Shown piece by piece: positions 46,303 to 55,968 of a DNA stretch of 64,000 bases; position 1 is the stretch's first letter, and each line of letters begins with the position of its first letter. The stretch is from CBDCVO01 sp965223085. Its GTDB lineage: Bacteria; Pseudomonadota; Gammaproteobacteria; Ga0077536. A model generated the notes under the pieces. The model made no database searches. It saw only the letters and a program-made list of their open reading frames with translations, and was not told the origin of the DNA. Position numbers and translations under genes: made by a program. The stretch lies in NCBI GenBank assembly GCA_965223085.1, contig OZ244981.1, positions 2,108,001 to 2,172,000 of the forward strand, given 5' to 3'.

Positions 46303-48885
46303 CTACGTTTGCGTCTGTTTGTCGCGCGACGCTACGCTGAGGCCTAGGGTCGACTCTAACTCGTTAATTTTCAGCTCTAAAGTCTGACGGAAGTTCGCAC
46401 AGTCCGAAATTAGCACGGATTTCCCGGTGAATTCAATTCGACGAGCCGCGTTTGCTAAGCGAAGCGCACCAATCGACAATGCCCCGGAACACAACGCATG
46501 CATTTCGTCGCGCACTTTGTCAGTGTCTATGGAGTCGTCGTTGAGTACTAGAGTCGCGGCTTGCCGGCGGGCATCTTCCACGAATTCGGAGAGAAAGATG
46601 TCTCGTTCCACTTTCGTCATCAACGCCTCTAGTTCACCCAAAATGGCGCGGTCGATAATCGGCTGAACCGAGCGCACCGGGCGGTAGTCCGCAAGCTGTT
46701 CCGAGTTCCCACTCGCATCGTCAGCTCTCGAAGTTTTTTGGGTAGCAGCGTAAATCGCGTCTACAAGTGCTTTCGGCTTGATCGGTTTGGATAGCAATTG
46801 AGTGACATTCGTTGCGCGCGCTTCGATCGCTAGCTCAGAGCGCGAGTCCGCAGTCAACAAAATGATGGGGACCGAAGACCGTGAAGAAGGGTCTTCTGCG
46901 AACTTGTGCAGTTTCGCGACTTCCAGTCCGCTAATTTTCGGCATATGGACGTCTAGCAAGGCAATATCGTATTCACCGAAACTGAGTTCGGCAAGCGCGG
47001 CTTCGCCATTGTCGACGATGACCACTTCCATTTCTTCTCGCTCTAAGGTAAGACGCACAATCGTTTGGTTCGTTGGATTGTCTTCTGCGACGAGAATTCG
47101 TATCGGCGCGCGACTCGGTCGCCGGGTCGGCGGCGAAGATTCGGAGTAGTCTTTGCGGAGCGCGCAGGCGATATTGAGCATGCGTACGGTCGTGGCGGTG
47201 TCTCGCCACGACAGCGCGCCCGCGTTGTAACCCCAATTGGCGTAATTTGACACGGGTTCATTCGCGCCGACAATGAATTTTGGCACCGTATTGGTAGGAA
47301 TCGCCTGGGCGATCCGCTGTGGGTCACGTTGATATTCTGCGTTTGTTTCCGCATTTACAAACACCGCACCGATGTTATGAATGTCCGCTAGCACACCGAC
47401 TAATTCTTCTATTGAATCGACAAAAATAGCACGGCATCCGAAGTTACCGAAACTCTCCGCCAGCTCGCTTTCTACTTCGCTGAATCCGAGTGCGGCGACG
47501 ATAATCGGGTATAGCGGCTTCACCCCAGGGGCTGCTCCCGCTCGGTCGAAGCTCAATTCGAAGGAGAAATTGCTCCCCAAACCCAAGATCGATTCGATGA
47601 CGATGTCGCCGCCCATGGCGCGAACCAACTCGCGCGCGATAGCCGTACCGAGCCCCGATCCCTCGTGTAGCCGCGTCATCGAATTGTCTATTTGCGAGAA
47701 CGGTTCAAAAATGTGTTCGATTTGATCGGATGGAATGCCGGGACCGTTGTCGGTGACCTCGAAGCGCACATTCACCGCACGGGAATCTTGTGAGACGCAG
47801 GTCGCGTTGAGTGATACTTTGCCAACATCAGTGAATTTCACCGCGTTCCCGTACAAGTTCATCAGAATTTCTTGAAGTTGACGCGGTGATCCGACAACGA
47901 AATTGGGAATGTTCGGATCGATGAACACCGAGTGTTTAAGATGTTTGCGTCGGCACTGAGGCACAAGCACGTTGAACGCATCGCAGATTACTTCGTGCAA
48001 ATCGAACGTCTCTTTCGCGAGCACGACGCTGCCACTATCCAATTTACTGATATCGAGTACGCGATTTATGAGCTCCAACAGCGTATTGGAAGACGTGCTA
48101 ATGATGCGCAGTAGTTCTTCGCGTGCGGGTGCCGATTTGGCGTCTTTTAGTAGCTCAGTAGTAGAGATGATCCCGTGCAAGGGCGTGCGTAATTCGTGAC
48201 TCATTTTTGCAACGAAATCGCTTTTCGCACGATAAGCAATTTCCGCAGCGTGGACCGCGGCGTGCAATTTGTTGATTAGGAACGCGGCATACAGCGGTAC
48301 GATAATGAGGCCGAATCCGAGTCCCGCTGTGACCAGGATGTGTTCGTACCAAAAAGGCGTGTAATAGGTTGCGACGGAAAAACTGACTACCGAGGCGGCG
48401 AGGCTTGCGAATAGATAGGGTAAGCCGAATCGAATGCCGTAACCGATCGTAATCCATAAGTAGATGGCATAAATTCCCGCGAGATTTTCACCCGCGAAAT
48501 GAAAGATCCACCCGATCGCGACGTTATCGAGAATGATGGAAACCGTTCGTTGCCAGAAGCGGTAGCGAAAACCCAGTTGCCGGGATTCGAGCACATAAGC
48601 CCAGGCGTACAGAAACAACGCGGATAACGCGGTCGCGGCCGCGGTGATCCCGATCTGAATTATGCTAATGTCCGGATTGTGATAGTAGATTGTCAACGCA
48701 AGCGTTAACAATACGACGTTCAACAAACATCGAACTTTCGCTTGCGTCAATTCGCTTAGCGTCGCGGGAACCGCCCAAATCTGGGCGCTCGGCACGCGCT
48801 TGAACGGCTTCAAATAGTTATTAATCGAAACCACGCTGGGCATACAATGCGGTAAATGCCCCATGACAATAACAAAGGTGGTCAA
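46303..48885 (-). CDS. rpfC: RpfC-like hybrid sensor histidine kinase
   Basis: An 860-residue inner-membrane kinase with the RpfC layout: five membrane helices (about 50-205, including YAIYLWITIGYGIRFGLPYL, close to RpfC), His-kinase domain with His230 in KMSHELRTPLHG, ATPase with NLYGNAVKF, DNGPGIP and GSGLGTAIA, a receiver (about 595-715) with Asp in ALLDVHMPKISGL, and an HPt domain with His in EMHALCSGALSIG. A degenerate receiver-like stretch lies before the true receiver. Expected to sense DSF and, by analogy with Xanthomonas, to bind RpfF. No rpfG in the window. Starts at M8 or M15 are possible. Confidence 0.87.
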   Translation of the reverse strand: MTTFVIVMGHLPHCMPSVVSINNYLKPFKRVPSAQIWAVPATLSELTQAKVRCLLNVVLLTLALTIYYHNPDISIIQIGITAAATALSALFLYAWAYVLESRQLGFRYRFWQRTVSIILDNVAIGWIFHFAGENLAGIYAIYLWITIGYGIRFGLPYLFASLAASVVSFSVATYYTPFWYEHILVTAGLGFGLIIVPLYAAFLINKLHAAVHAAEIAYRAKSDFVAKMSHELRTPLHGIISTTELLKDAKSAPAREELLRIISTSSNTLLELINRVLDISKLDSGSVVLAKETFDLHEVICDAFNVLVPQCRRKHLKHSVFIDPNIPNFVVGSPRQLQEILMNLYGNAVKFTDVGKVSLNATCVSQDSRAVNVRFEVTDNGPGIPSDQIEHIFEPFSQIDNSMTRLHEGSGLGTAIARELVRAMGGDIVIESILGLGSNFSFELSFDRAGAAPGVKPLYPIIVAALGFSEVESELAESFGNFGCRAIFVDSIEELVGVLADIHNIGAVFVNAETNAEYQRDPQRIAQAIPTNTVPKFIVGANEPVSNYANWGYNAGALSWRDTATTVRMLNIACALRKDYSESSPPTRRPSRAPIRILVAEDNPTNQTIVRLTLEREEMEVVIVDNGEAALAELSFGEYDIALLDVHMPKISGLEVAKLHKFAEDPSSRSSVPIILLTADSRSELAIEARATNVTQLLSKPIKPKALVDAIYAATQKTSRADDASGNSEQLADYRPVRSVQPIIDRAILGELEALMTKVERDIFLSEFVEDARRQAATLVLNDDSIDTDKVRDEMHALCSGALSIGALRLANAARRIEFTGKSVLISDCANFRQTLELKINELESTLGLSVASRDKQTQT

Positions 48886-49039
48886 GAAAGCATAGAAAAC
48901 AAATGATACTAAAGGAAAAAGTCAAGATAGCTTTATTAATCGCTAGGGTGCGCCCACGCAGCACTCGGTGAGTGCGAACTTGCTGCTCGGGCGGTGTTAG
49001 GCGCCGCTAAATTCACAACTGTCACTGAGGAGTTTTTAG

Positions 49040-49696
49040 ATGGATGTCTTAACGGCGATGCGAACGCTAAACGCTTGTCGATACTATAAAACCGATCCAG
49101 TCTCGGAGGCGCTCGTTGCGAAGGTTTTAAACGAAGCCCGTTGGGCCGCATCAGGTAGTAATAATCAACCACTTAGCTACGTTGTCGTGCGTGACGCGGC
49201 GAAACGGCGGGCACTGCATGATCTCTACCAGCCGATCTGGGATGGGGTGGTGGACAAATATAGGTCGGGTGACATCACCGCTGGATTCGACAAAGGGTTC
49301 ATCAAACATGTTGATCATTTTGCCCGCCACATCTCCGCTATTCCCGTTCTGATCGTCGTGTGCGCGGATCTTTCTCGGGTGACGGCGATCGATGCAAATC
49401 TTGGGCGCCAACCGCTTACAGGCGGTGCCTCAATTTACCCGGCGGTACAAAACTTGATGCTCGCGGCGCGTAATGAGGGCCTCGGCACGGTGTTGACAAC
49501 GTTGTGGTGCTTAGTTGAACCTGAAGTCAAAGCCTTGCTCGACATCCCGGCTGGAATCGCCACCGCGGCCGTGATTACGCTGGGTTGGCCGGCCAAACCG
49601 TTTCCCCAGAAGTTACGGCGCCGATCCTTAGGGGAGTGTGCACATCTCGATTCCTACGGTACGCCCTTGCCCGGTACCGAGCCCTACGATCAATGA
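49040..49696 (+). CDS. nitroreductase family protein
   Basis: A 218-residue flavoenzyme of the FMN nitroreductase fold, with the N-terminal FMN phosphate contact CRYYKTDPV (expected R in RxS/RxY) and AASGSNNQPLSYVVV. The segment YPAVQNLMLAARNEGLGTV is the conserved second helix and VITLGWP the C-terminal strand. GAGGAG lies ten bases before the ATG. Substrate unknown. A second nitroreductase follows after 10 bp. Confidence 0.85.
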   Translation: MDVLTAMRTLNACRYYKTDPVSEALVAKVLNEARWAASGSNNQPLSYVVVRDAAKRRALHDLYQPIWDGVVDKYRSGDITAGFDKGFIKHVDHFARHISAIPVLIVVCADLSRVTAIDANLGRQPLTGGASIYPAVQNLMLAARNEGLGTVLTTLWCLVEPEVKALLDIPAGIATAAVITLGWPAKPFPQKLRRRSLGECAHLDSYGTPLPGTEPYDQ

Positions 49697-49706
49697 GGAG
49701 GATGTG

Positions 49707-50327
49707 GTGAATTTTAGCGAACTCGTTCGCGCGCGGCACAGTGTGTGTGAATATCAGTCCGGCGTCGATATCGGCGACCAGATGCTCGCAGAAATTTTTG
49801 CAGACGTACTCCTCAGTCCGAGTTCGTTTAATTGTCAGCATTGGAAATTTGTCGTCGTGCGCGAATCCGCGGCCAAACATGAATTGCGCCGGCTATCGTA
49901 CGGGCAAGCGCAAGTGGAGCAGTGCGCGGCCGCGATTCTCGTTTGTGGGAGGCTTGACGCCTACGAGGATGCGGCGAAAATTTACGCCAGCAGCGCCGCT
50001 CAGACGCGCAATAAATATGTGCCGATGATCGACGCGGTTTACGCCGGTAAACCGGAGCTGCAACGTGAAGAAGCCATCAGGAGCGGCGCCATGGCGGCGA
50101 TGTCGTTGATGTACGCTGCAAAGAGTCATGGCTGGGACAGTGGGCCGATGATCGGTTTTGACGCCACGGCCGTCGCGAAGATGTTGAGGTTGGATGAGAC
50201 GACTATTCCCGTAATGATGGTTGTGATCGGCAAGGCACTTAACGGCCAACAACCCCCACGCGGCTACCGCAGGCCATTAGCGGAAGTCGTTAAACTCGAA
50301 ACGCTCGACGGCGCAGAGTTAGGCTAA
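49707..50327 (+). CDS. nitroreductase family protein (NfsB/Nfn-like)
   Basis: A 206-residue paralogous fold: ELVRARHSVCEYQ at the start, SPSSFNCQHWKFVVVR, MSLMYAAKSHGWDSGPM and the C-terminal MMVVIGKAL. The frame opens at 49638 inside the previous gene, but GAGGAG at 49695-49700 points to the GTG at 49707 (MNFSELVRARHS). It differs clearly from its neighbour, so this is not a recent duplication. Probable NAD(P)H-dependent quinone or nitro reductase. Confidence 0.87.
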   Translation: MNFSELVRARHSVCEYQSGVDIGDQMLAEIFADVLLSPSSFNCQHWKFVVVRESAAKHELRRLSYGQAQVEQCAAAILVCGRLDAYEDAAKIYASSAAQTRNKYVPMIDAVYAGKPELQREEAIRSGAMAAMSLMYAAKSHGWDSGPMIGFDATAVAKMLRLDETTIPVMMVVIGKALNGQQPPRGYRRPLAEVVKLETLDGAELG

Positions 50328-50353
50328 TCACTAGGTGATCCGCAACGCGAAGT

Positions 50354-51106
50354 TTAATTCGACAAACCCACTTCTTGCGCGGCTTGCAATAAGCTTCCCT
50401 CTAGGGCCGTGGTAATGGCGCTTTGTAGCGCCTGTTGATCTGGCGCCGCCGGCGTTATGGAATTGATGGTCGATTCGTATTTTGCGTTCCACAAGGATGC
50501 GTCGATGGCGATGCCGCGATGGGCGTTAAGACGCCCGATGACACCACCTGTTTTTACGTTGAGCACTTCCAGTGCCAGGCTGCTGTAGGCGTACGGGGCA
50601 GCATTATGTTTTTTAAATATGCCGTAACCACGCATTTTTTCGCTCGAATCGCTCATAAAATCCTGTTGAAGTTGGTGGTAGACAATAACCAATATGTCTA
50701 CTCTCGCGGCGCGGCCGAGATCTAGCAGCGCCGTACGCCCTGCCGCGGCGTTGGGCGGTGCCCAACTGCTAGCGTAAACCTGCGCTCGAATCATATTCGG
50801 GACTAAAATTGGTCGCGGCTCAAATCCACGGGTTTGCAATCGTTGGCGCAAATAATTTTGCGTAGTGGCTTCAACGTCGAAATTGTCGAGCACAAGGCGT
50901 GGATAATTGCTGTCCGTGATGAGTCGCGCAGCGTAGTGAATAGTCGGCGTCTGTGGAAGAAGATTCACAATCCCCGCGGTTTTCAACGTGATGCTATGTG
51001 CAGGCGTTAGTCGAACTTCGTCTTGATTTAGGCAACCGGTTAAAGCTGCGCATAACAAGCCGACCACGAGTCGATAGTGTTTTTTAGTAGACACGCTTTT
51101 TCCCAT
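50354..51106 (-). CDS. putative lipoprotein, function unknown
   Basis: A 250-residue protein with a lipoprotein signal peptide (positive start, hydrophobic stretch, lipobox LTGC with Cys25). The mature part has RLVLDNFDVEATTQNYLRQR and DILVIVYHQL, suggesting an alpha/beta fold like that of small envelope lipoproteins that regulate other machines, but I do not recognise the family. It ends 27 bp from a convergent nitroreductase and is divergent from the molybdopterin enzyme. Confidence 0.65.
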   Translation of the reverse strand: MGKSVSTKKHYRLVVGLLCAALTGCLNQDEVRLTPAHSITLKTAGIVNLLPQTPTIHYAARLITDSNYPRLVLDNFDVEATTQNYLRQRLQTRGFEPRPILVPNMIRAQVYASSWAPPNAAAGRTALLDLGRAARVDILVIVYHQLQQDFMSDSSEKMRGYGIFKKHNAAPYAYSSLALEVLNVKTGGVIGRLNAHRGIAIDASLWNAKYESTINSITPAAPDQQALQSAITTALEGSLLQAAQEVGLSN

Positions 51107-51205
51107 AGCAAAGTAGGGAGACGTTGCGCCTATTATGCCGGATCAGCGCCGCCGCGCGAGATCTGTGCGACTTCGTTAGAATACCCGGCTAGCGCCATTG
51201 CAGAG

Positions 51206-53290
51206 ATGTTGATGACTTCAGTAGCCTACAGTGTATGCCCGCACGATTGTCCCTCCACTTGCGCGCTCGAAGTTGAGATCGTGGACGGGCAGCGCATAGG
51301 CGCGGTTCGCGGCGGGCAAGAAAATTCCTACACCGCTGGTGTGATCTGTAGCAAAGTTGCGCGCTACGCAGAGCGGGTTCATCATCCCGATCGCCTACTA
51401 CATCCACTTATACGTAACGGACCTAAAGCGCAGGGGCAATTTCGCACAGCGAGCTGGGAGGAAGCCTTGGGCGTAGTCGTAGACGCGTTTCGTGCTGCCG
51501 AAGATAATCACGGCAGCGAGGCGATTTGGCCGTATTACTATGCCGGTACGATGGGTTTAGTAATGCGCGACGGGATTAACCGTTTGCGGCACGCAAAAAA
51601 TTATTCCGGCGAGCATGCGACCATCTGCGTGACATCCGCCTGGACAGGGTTCCTTGCGGGTACCGGTAAACTGGCCGGTGTCGATCCGAGGGAGATGGCG
51701 GAAAGCGATGTCATAGTGATTTGGGGCACCAACGCCGCAGCAACGCAAGTCAACGTCATGAATCACGCTTTGCGGGCGCGGCGTCGCCGTGGCGCGCGGA
51801 TCGTTGTAGTCGATGTCTACGAAAACGCCACTGCGAAGCAAGCCGATCTGTTTCTCTGCGTGAAGCCGGGCACAGATGGCGCGCTTGCCTGTGCGGTTAT
51901 GCATATATTATTCCGCGACGGTTATGCGGATAGGTCCTACCTCGAACGGTATACCGATTGCCCCAACGATCTGGAAAACCACTTACAGGATCGTCACCCA
52001 CACTGGGCGGCTGCACGATGTGGTGTTACGGCCGAGGAGATTGAAAAACTCGCGGTGCTTATCGGGCGGCATAAGAGGAGCTATTTTCGCTTGGGCTATG
52101 GGTTTTCGAGACAACGAAACGGCCCCGTTAATATGCACGCGGTCGCGTGCATACCAGTGGTCACCGGCGCGTGGTTGCATACCGGTGGTGGGGCGATGAT
52201 GAACAACAGTGCGATATATCATTGGGACCGCACCTTGATCGATGGTTTAGACGCACGTGACCACAGCGTACGCGCGTTGGATCAATCCCGCATCGGCGAA
52301 ATATTGTGCAGTGAACCAGAGGTTCTCCACGGTGGCCCACCGGTGACGGCGATGTTGATCCAAAACACCAACCCTGTAGTCGTCGCGCCAAACTCGAGCA
52401 AAGTCGCGTCTGGCTTCGTCCGTGATGATCTGTTCGTTTGTGTGCACGAGCAGTTCATGACCGAAACGGCTGCCATGGCCGATGTCGTGTTGCCTGCGAC
52501 GATGTTCCTAGAACACGACGACCTCTACCAAAGTGGCGGGCATCAACACATTCACTTCGGCCCGCGCCTTATCGATCCGCCGGGACTGTGTCGTTCGAAT
52601 CACGAGCTAATCTGTGAACTTGCGCAACGTCTAGGGGCAGAACATCGTGGTTTTACTATGTCGCCGCGGGAGATTATCGACGAGACGTTGCGAGTTTCCG
52701 GTTGGGGTGATCTGGCTAGTCTCGAGAATAGCCATTGGCGCGACTGCCAGCCCGAATTTTCTACGTCCCACTACATCGACGGATTTGCTCATGCAGATTC
52801 GAAATTTCATTTCCGCGTGGATTGGTCCGGGTATCGTGAGGCGGCGATCGGCGCCCAAAACTCACCGATGCCTCCCGAGTTGCCCGACCATTGGCCGGTG
52901 ATCGAAGCGGCCACCGAGGAAGCGCCGTTTCGTCTCGTCACGGCACCGGCGCGGCATTTTCTGAACTCTACATTTAACGAAACGCCTACCTCGCAGCGAC
53001 GCGAACGTCGACCAACGGTGTTGCTGCACCCAGCGGACGCAGCTGAATTGGGCCTGCGCAACGACGATGTCGTACAGTTGGGCAACGATCACGGTCACCT
53101 GAAGATTCATGTTGAGATTTTTGCCGGATTGTCGCGCGGCGTTCTCGTTAGCGAGGGGCTCTGGCCTAATCGGTTTTTTATCGATGGGGTCGGCATTAAC
53201 GTGCTTACCGGATCGGATCCCATTGCGCCAGCCGGGGGCGCGGCTTTTCACGATGTCCGGGTGTGGCTTAAGCACGCGGGTAAGTCTTGA
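51206..53290 (+). CDS. molybdopterin-dependent oxidoreductase
   Basis: A 694-residue protein of the DMSO reductase superfamily. A 4Fe-4S site at the N-terminus is formed by CPHDCPSTC (11-19) and ICSK (about 46-49), followed by the pterin-binding domains and a C-terminal MopB-type domain (VLLHPADAAELGLRNDDVVQ). No Tat signal, so it is probably cytoplasmic. The frame opens at 51077 within the divergent lipoprotein; I use the ATG at 51206, with another at 51212. No partner subunits nearby, so the substrate cannot be told. Confidence 0.87.
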   Translation: MLMTSVAYSVCPHDCPSTCALEVEIVDGQRIGAVRGGQENSYTAGVICSKVARYAERVHHPDRLLHPLIRNGPKAQGQFRTASWEEALGVVVDAFRAAEDNHGSEAIWPYYYAGTMGLVMRDGINRLRHAKNYSGEHATICVTSAWTGFLAGTGKLAGVDPREMAESDVIVIWGTNAAATQVNVMNHALRARRRRGARIVVVDVYENATAKQADLFLCVKPGTDGALACAVMHILFRDGYADRSYLERYTDCPNDLENHLQDRHPHWAAARCGVTAEEIEKLAVLIGRHKRSYFRLGYGFSRQRNGPVNMHAVACIPVVTGAWLHTGGGAMMNNSAIYHWDRTLIDGLDARDHSVRALDQSRIGEILCSEPEVLHGGPPVTAMLIQNTNPVVVAPNSSKVASGFVRDDLFVCVHEQFMTETAAMADVVLPATMFLEHDDLYQSGGHQHIHFGPRLIDPPGLCRSNHELICELAQRLGAEHRGFTMSPREIIDETLRVSGWGDLASLENSHWRDCQPEFSTSHYIDGFAHADSKFHFRVDWSGYREAAIGAQNSPMPPELPDHWPVIEAATEEAPFRLVTAPARHFLNSTFNETPTSQRRERRPTVLLHPADAAELGLRNDDVVQLGNDHGHLKIHVEIFAGLSRGVLVSEGLWPNRFFIDGVGINVLTGSDPIAPAGGAAFHDVRVWLKHAGKS

Positions 53291-53300
53291 GATCGTTGTT

Positions 53301-55958
53301 ATGTTGGAGCCCGATTCGCCATTAGTTCGCCTAGCAGATTACACGCCACCAAATTACCTGATTCCGCACGTCGAACTCGACATCGATTTGCGTGATGACT
53401 ATGCCGTAGTAGTGGCGGCATTATCGCTCGAACGCAACGCCGACGCACAGGATCCTGGCGGTCCTTTGGTGTTAAACGGCGAGGAATTAGAGTTACTCTC
53501 GGTTTTGATCGACGGGGTGTCATTGCCCGCGACCGATTACGTCGTCGAGAACGATGTGTTAACGATTAAAGCGCCCCCAGAGAAGTGCACCCTCGAAACT
53601 CACGTGCGGATCTATCCCCAACGCAATACCCAGTTGATCGGGTTGTATGCTTCCGGCGGAGGTTATTTTACGCAATGCGAAGCCGAGGGTTTTAGGCGTA
53701 TAAGCTATTTTCTCGATAGACCCGACGTCATGTCGCGTTACACCACAACCATTCACGCCAATCGAGAACGGTATCCGGTATTGTTGAGCAACGGTAATCG
53801 CATTGCCTGCGGAGAAGAATATGGCGATCGCCATTGGGCCTGTTGGAGAGATCCTTTTCCCAAACCTGCCTATCTGTTTGCGATGGTGGCGGCGGATTTG
53901 GATGAACGCAAAGAATCATTCGTTACACGCTCGGGCCGCGAGGTTACGTTGCACGTCTTTGTTGAGCCCGGGAAATTGGATCAATGCGCCTTTGCACTCG
54001 AGGCTCTGCGACGCGCGATGCGCTGGGACGAAGATACGTTCGGCTTAGAGCTCGATCTCGATCAGTACATGATCGTCGCGGTCGGAGATTTCAACATGGG
54101 CGCGATGGAAAACAAGGGCCTAAATATTTTTAATACGAAATACGTTCTCGCACGGCCCGATACCGCGACTGACCAAGACTATATGTTTATCGATCGCGTT
54201 GTCGCACATGAATATTTTCATAATTGGACCGGTAATCGGGTGACCTGCCGCGATTGGTTTCAGCTCTCCCTCAAGGAAGGATTGACGGTTTTTCGCGATC
54301 AGGAATACGGCGCGGACGTCTATTCACGCGGGGTGCAACGTATCCAAGAGGTTAGGAACCTGCGCGCGCGACAGTTTCCCGAGGACGCCGGGCCTATGGC
54401 ACATCCGGTGCGCCCCGAAGCGTATCTGGAGATTAGCAATTTCTATACTGCGACAGTCTACGACAAGGGTGCCGAAGTTGTGCGCATGATGCACACTCTG
54501 CTCGGCGCGGCGGCATTTCGTCGCGGCATGGATCTCTATTTCGAGCGCCACGACGGCCAAGCGGTGTGCACGGAGGATTTTGTTCGCGCAATGGAAGATG
54601 CTGCCGCTGTCGATCTCGGGCAGTTTCAGCGCTGGTATTCCCAGGCGGGTACGCCCGTCGTCGTCGCTAAAGGTGTTTACGACGCCAAGACGAACACCTA
54701 TACCTTGAATTTTTCTCAACGTTGTCCACCAACGCCGGGTCAAGCGCACAAAGATCCTGTTCTAATCCCGATCGCACTCGCGTTGATTTCTCCCGAGGGC
54801 CACGAATACGTGCTGCGCAAGGACCCGCAATCGAGTACGCAAACGACGACAGAAATCGTTGCTCTGAGCGCGCGCTCGCTGAGCGTGACTTACACCAATA
54901 TCCCCCAAGCCCCGATACCCTCTTTGCTGCGCGGATTTTCTGCGCCTGTCGTGTTAGAGGTGGAATACAGCGACGCTGAGTTAGCGCATCTACTCGCCTA
55001 CGACAGCGATCCTTTCAATCGCTGGGAGGCTGGGCAGCGCTTGGCTTTGCGCATAATTTTGCACGCTGTCGCGGCGCGGCGGACTGACGCCACACCCGCC
55101 TACCCACCGATTTTTTTTGCCGCTATACGGGAATTGCTGCACTCTCGAGATCAAGATCCGGCTTTCATCGCCGAGGCGCTCAGCATTCCCGCTGCAGCCT
55201 ACGTGGCGGAGCAAACGGAAGTCGCGGATCCAGCCGCAATTCATGCCGCACGGATCGGGTTGCGTTGTGCCGTTGCCAGCGAACTTCGCGCGGAGTTTGA
55301 GGCGATTTATCGTGAATCCGTAGCACAGGAACCCTATAGGCCGGACGCCGCGGAGGCAGGTCGGAGAGCGCTGCGCAACGCGTCTTTAGCGTACCTCATG
55401 GAACTCGGTGACGAGGAGGTCGAAAGCGCGTGTTTCTCGCAACTGCAAACAGCCGGCAATATGACCGATGCGCTCGCGGCCCTAACCGCGCTGGCGAACT
55501 GCAGCACTCACTTGCGCGAGAAAGCGCTGGCGTATTTTTACCAGAAATGGCAAGCCGAATCTTTAGTCGTTGATAAGTGGTTTGCGGTGCAGGCGACTTC
55601 GCGGCTACCCGACACGCTGACGCGAGTGCAAGCATTGTCTCGACACGTCGCGTTCGATTTGCGTAACCCGAACCGGGTGCAGGCCCTTGTTGGTGCGTTC
55701 TGTCACAGCAATTATCTGCATTTTCACGCGGCTGACGGTAGCGGCTACGCTTTTGCGGCCGCGCAAGTCATGGCGCTAGATCCCTTGAACCCACAGGTGG
55801 CGGCACGATTAACACGGGCGTTTGATCGTTGGCGAAAGTTCGACCCCGGCCGTCAGGCTCATGCACGTGCTGCACTTGAGCTTATCTTGGCACAAAAAAA
55901 TTTGTCCAAAGATACCACCGAGGTTGTTTCCCGCACCCTACAAGCTGCACGAACGTAA
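53301..55958 (+). CDS. pepN: aminopeptidase N
   Basis: An 885-residue M1 zinc aminopeptidase, close in size to E. coli PepN (870). The substrate motif GAMEN (267-271), zinc motif HEYFH (303-307), NWTGNRVTC and the third ligand Glu326 in LKEGLTVFRDQE are intact. A C-terminal helical domain follows. The frame is open from 53109 but the ATG at 53301 is the normal start (MLEPDSPLVRLADYTPPNY). 10 bp after the molybdopterin enzyme. Confidence 0.96.
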   Translation: MLEPDSPLVRLADYTPPNYLIPHVELDIDLRDDYAVVVAALSLERNADAQDPGGPLVLNGEELELLSVLIDGVSLPATDYVVENDVLTIKAPPEKCTLETHVRIYPQRNTQLIGLYASGGGYFTQCEAEGFRRISYFLDRPDVMSRYTTTIHANRERYPVLLSNGNRIACGEEYGDRHWACWRDPFPKPAYLFAMVAADLDERKESFVTRSGREVTLHVFVEPGKLDQCAFALEALRRAMRWDEDTFGLELDLDQYMIVAVGDFNMGAMENKGLNIFNTKYVLARPDTATDQDYMFIDRVVAHEYFHNWTGNRVTCRDWFQLSLKEGLTVFRDQEYGADVYSRGVQRIQEVRNLRARQFPEDAGPMAHPVRPEAYLEISNFYTATVYDKGAEVVRMMHTLLGAAAFRRGMDLYFERHDGQAVCTEDFVRAMEDAAAVDLGQFQRWYSQAGTPVVVAKGVYDAKTNTYTLNFSQRCPPTPGQAHKDPVLIPIALALISPEGHEYVLRKDPQSSTQTTTEIVALSARSLSVTYTNIPQAPIPSLLRGFSAPVVLEVEYSDAELAHLLAYDSDPFNRWEAGQRLALRIILHAVAARRTDATPAYPPIFFAAIRELLHSRDQDPAFIAEALSIPAAAYVAEQTEVADPAAIHAARIGLRCAVASELRAEFEAIYRESVAQEPYRPDAAEAGRRALRNASLAYLMELGDEEVESACFSQLQTAGNMTDALAALTALANCSTHLREKALAYFYQKWQAESLVVDKWFAVQATSRLPDTLTRVQALSRHVAFDLRNPNRVQALVGAFCHSNYLHFHAADGSGYAFAAAQVMALDPLNPQVAARLTRAFDRWRKFDPGRQAHARAALELILAQKNLSKDTTEVVSRTLQAART

Positions 55959-55968
55959 CGGGCGTTAC

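Noticed and set aside
49040..50327. The two nitroreductases as one frameshifted gene
   Set aside because: Each has its own start signal and full family length, so they are separate genes.
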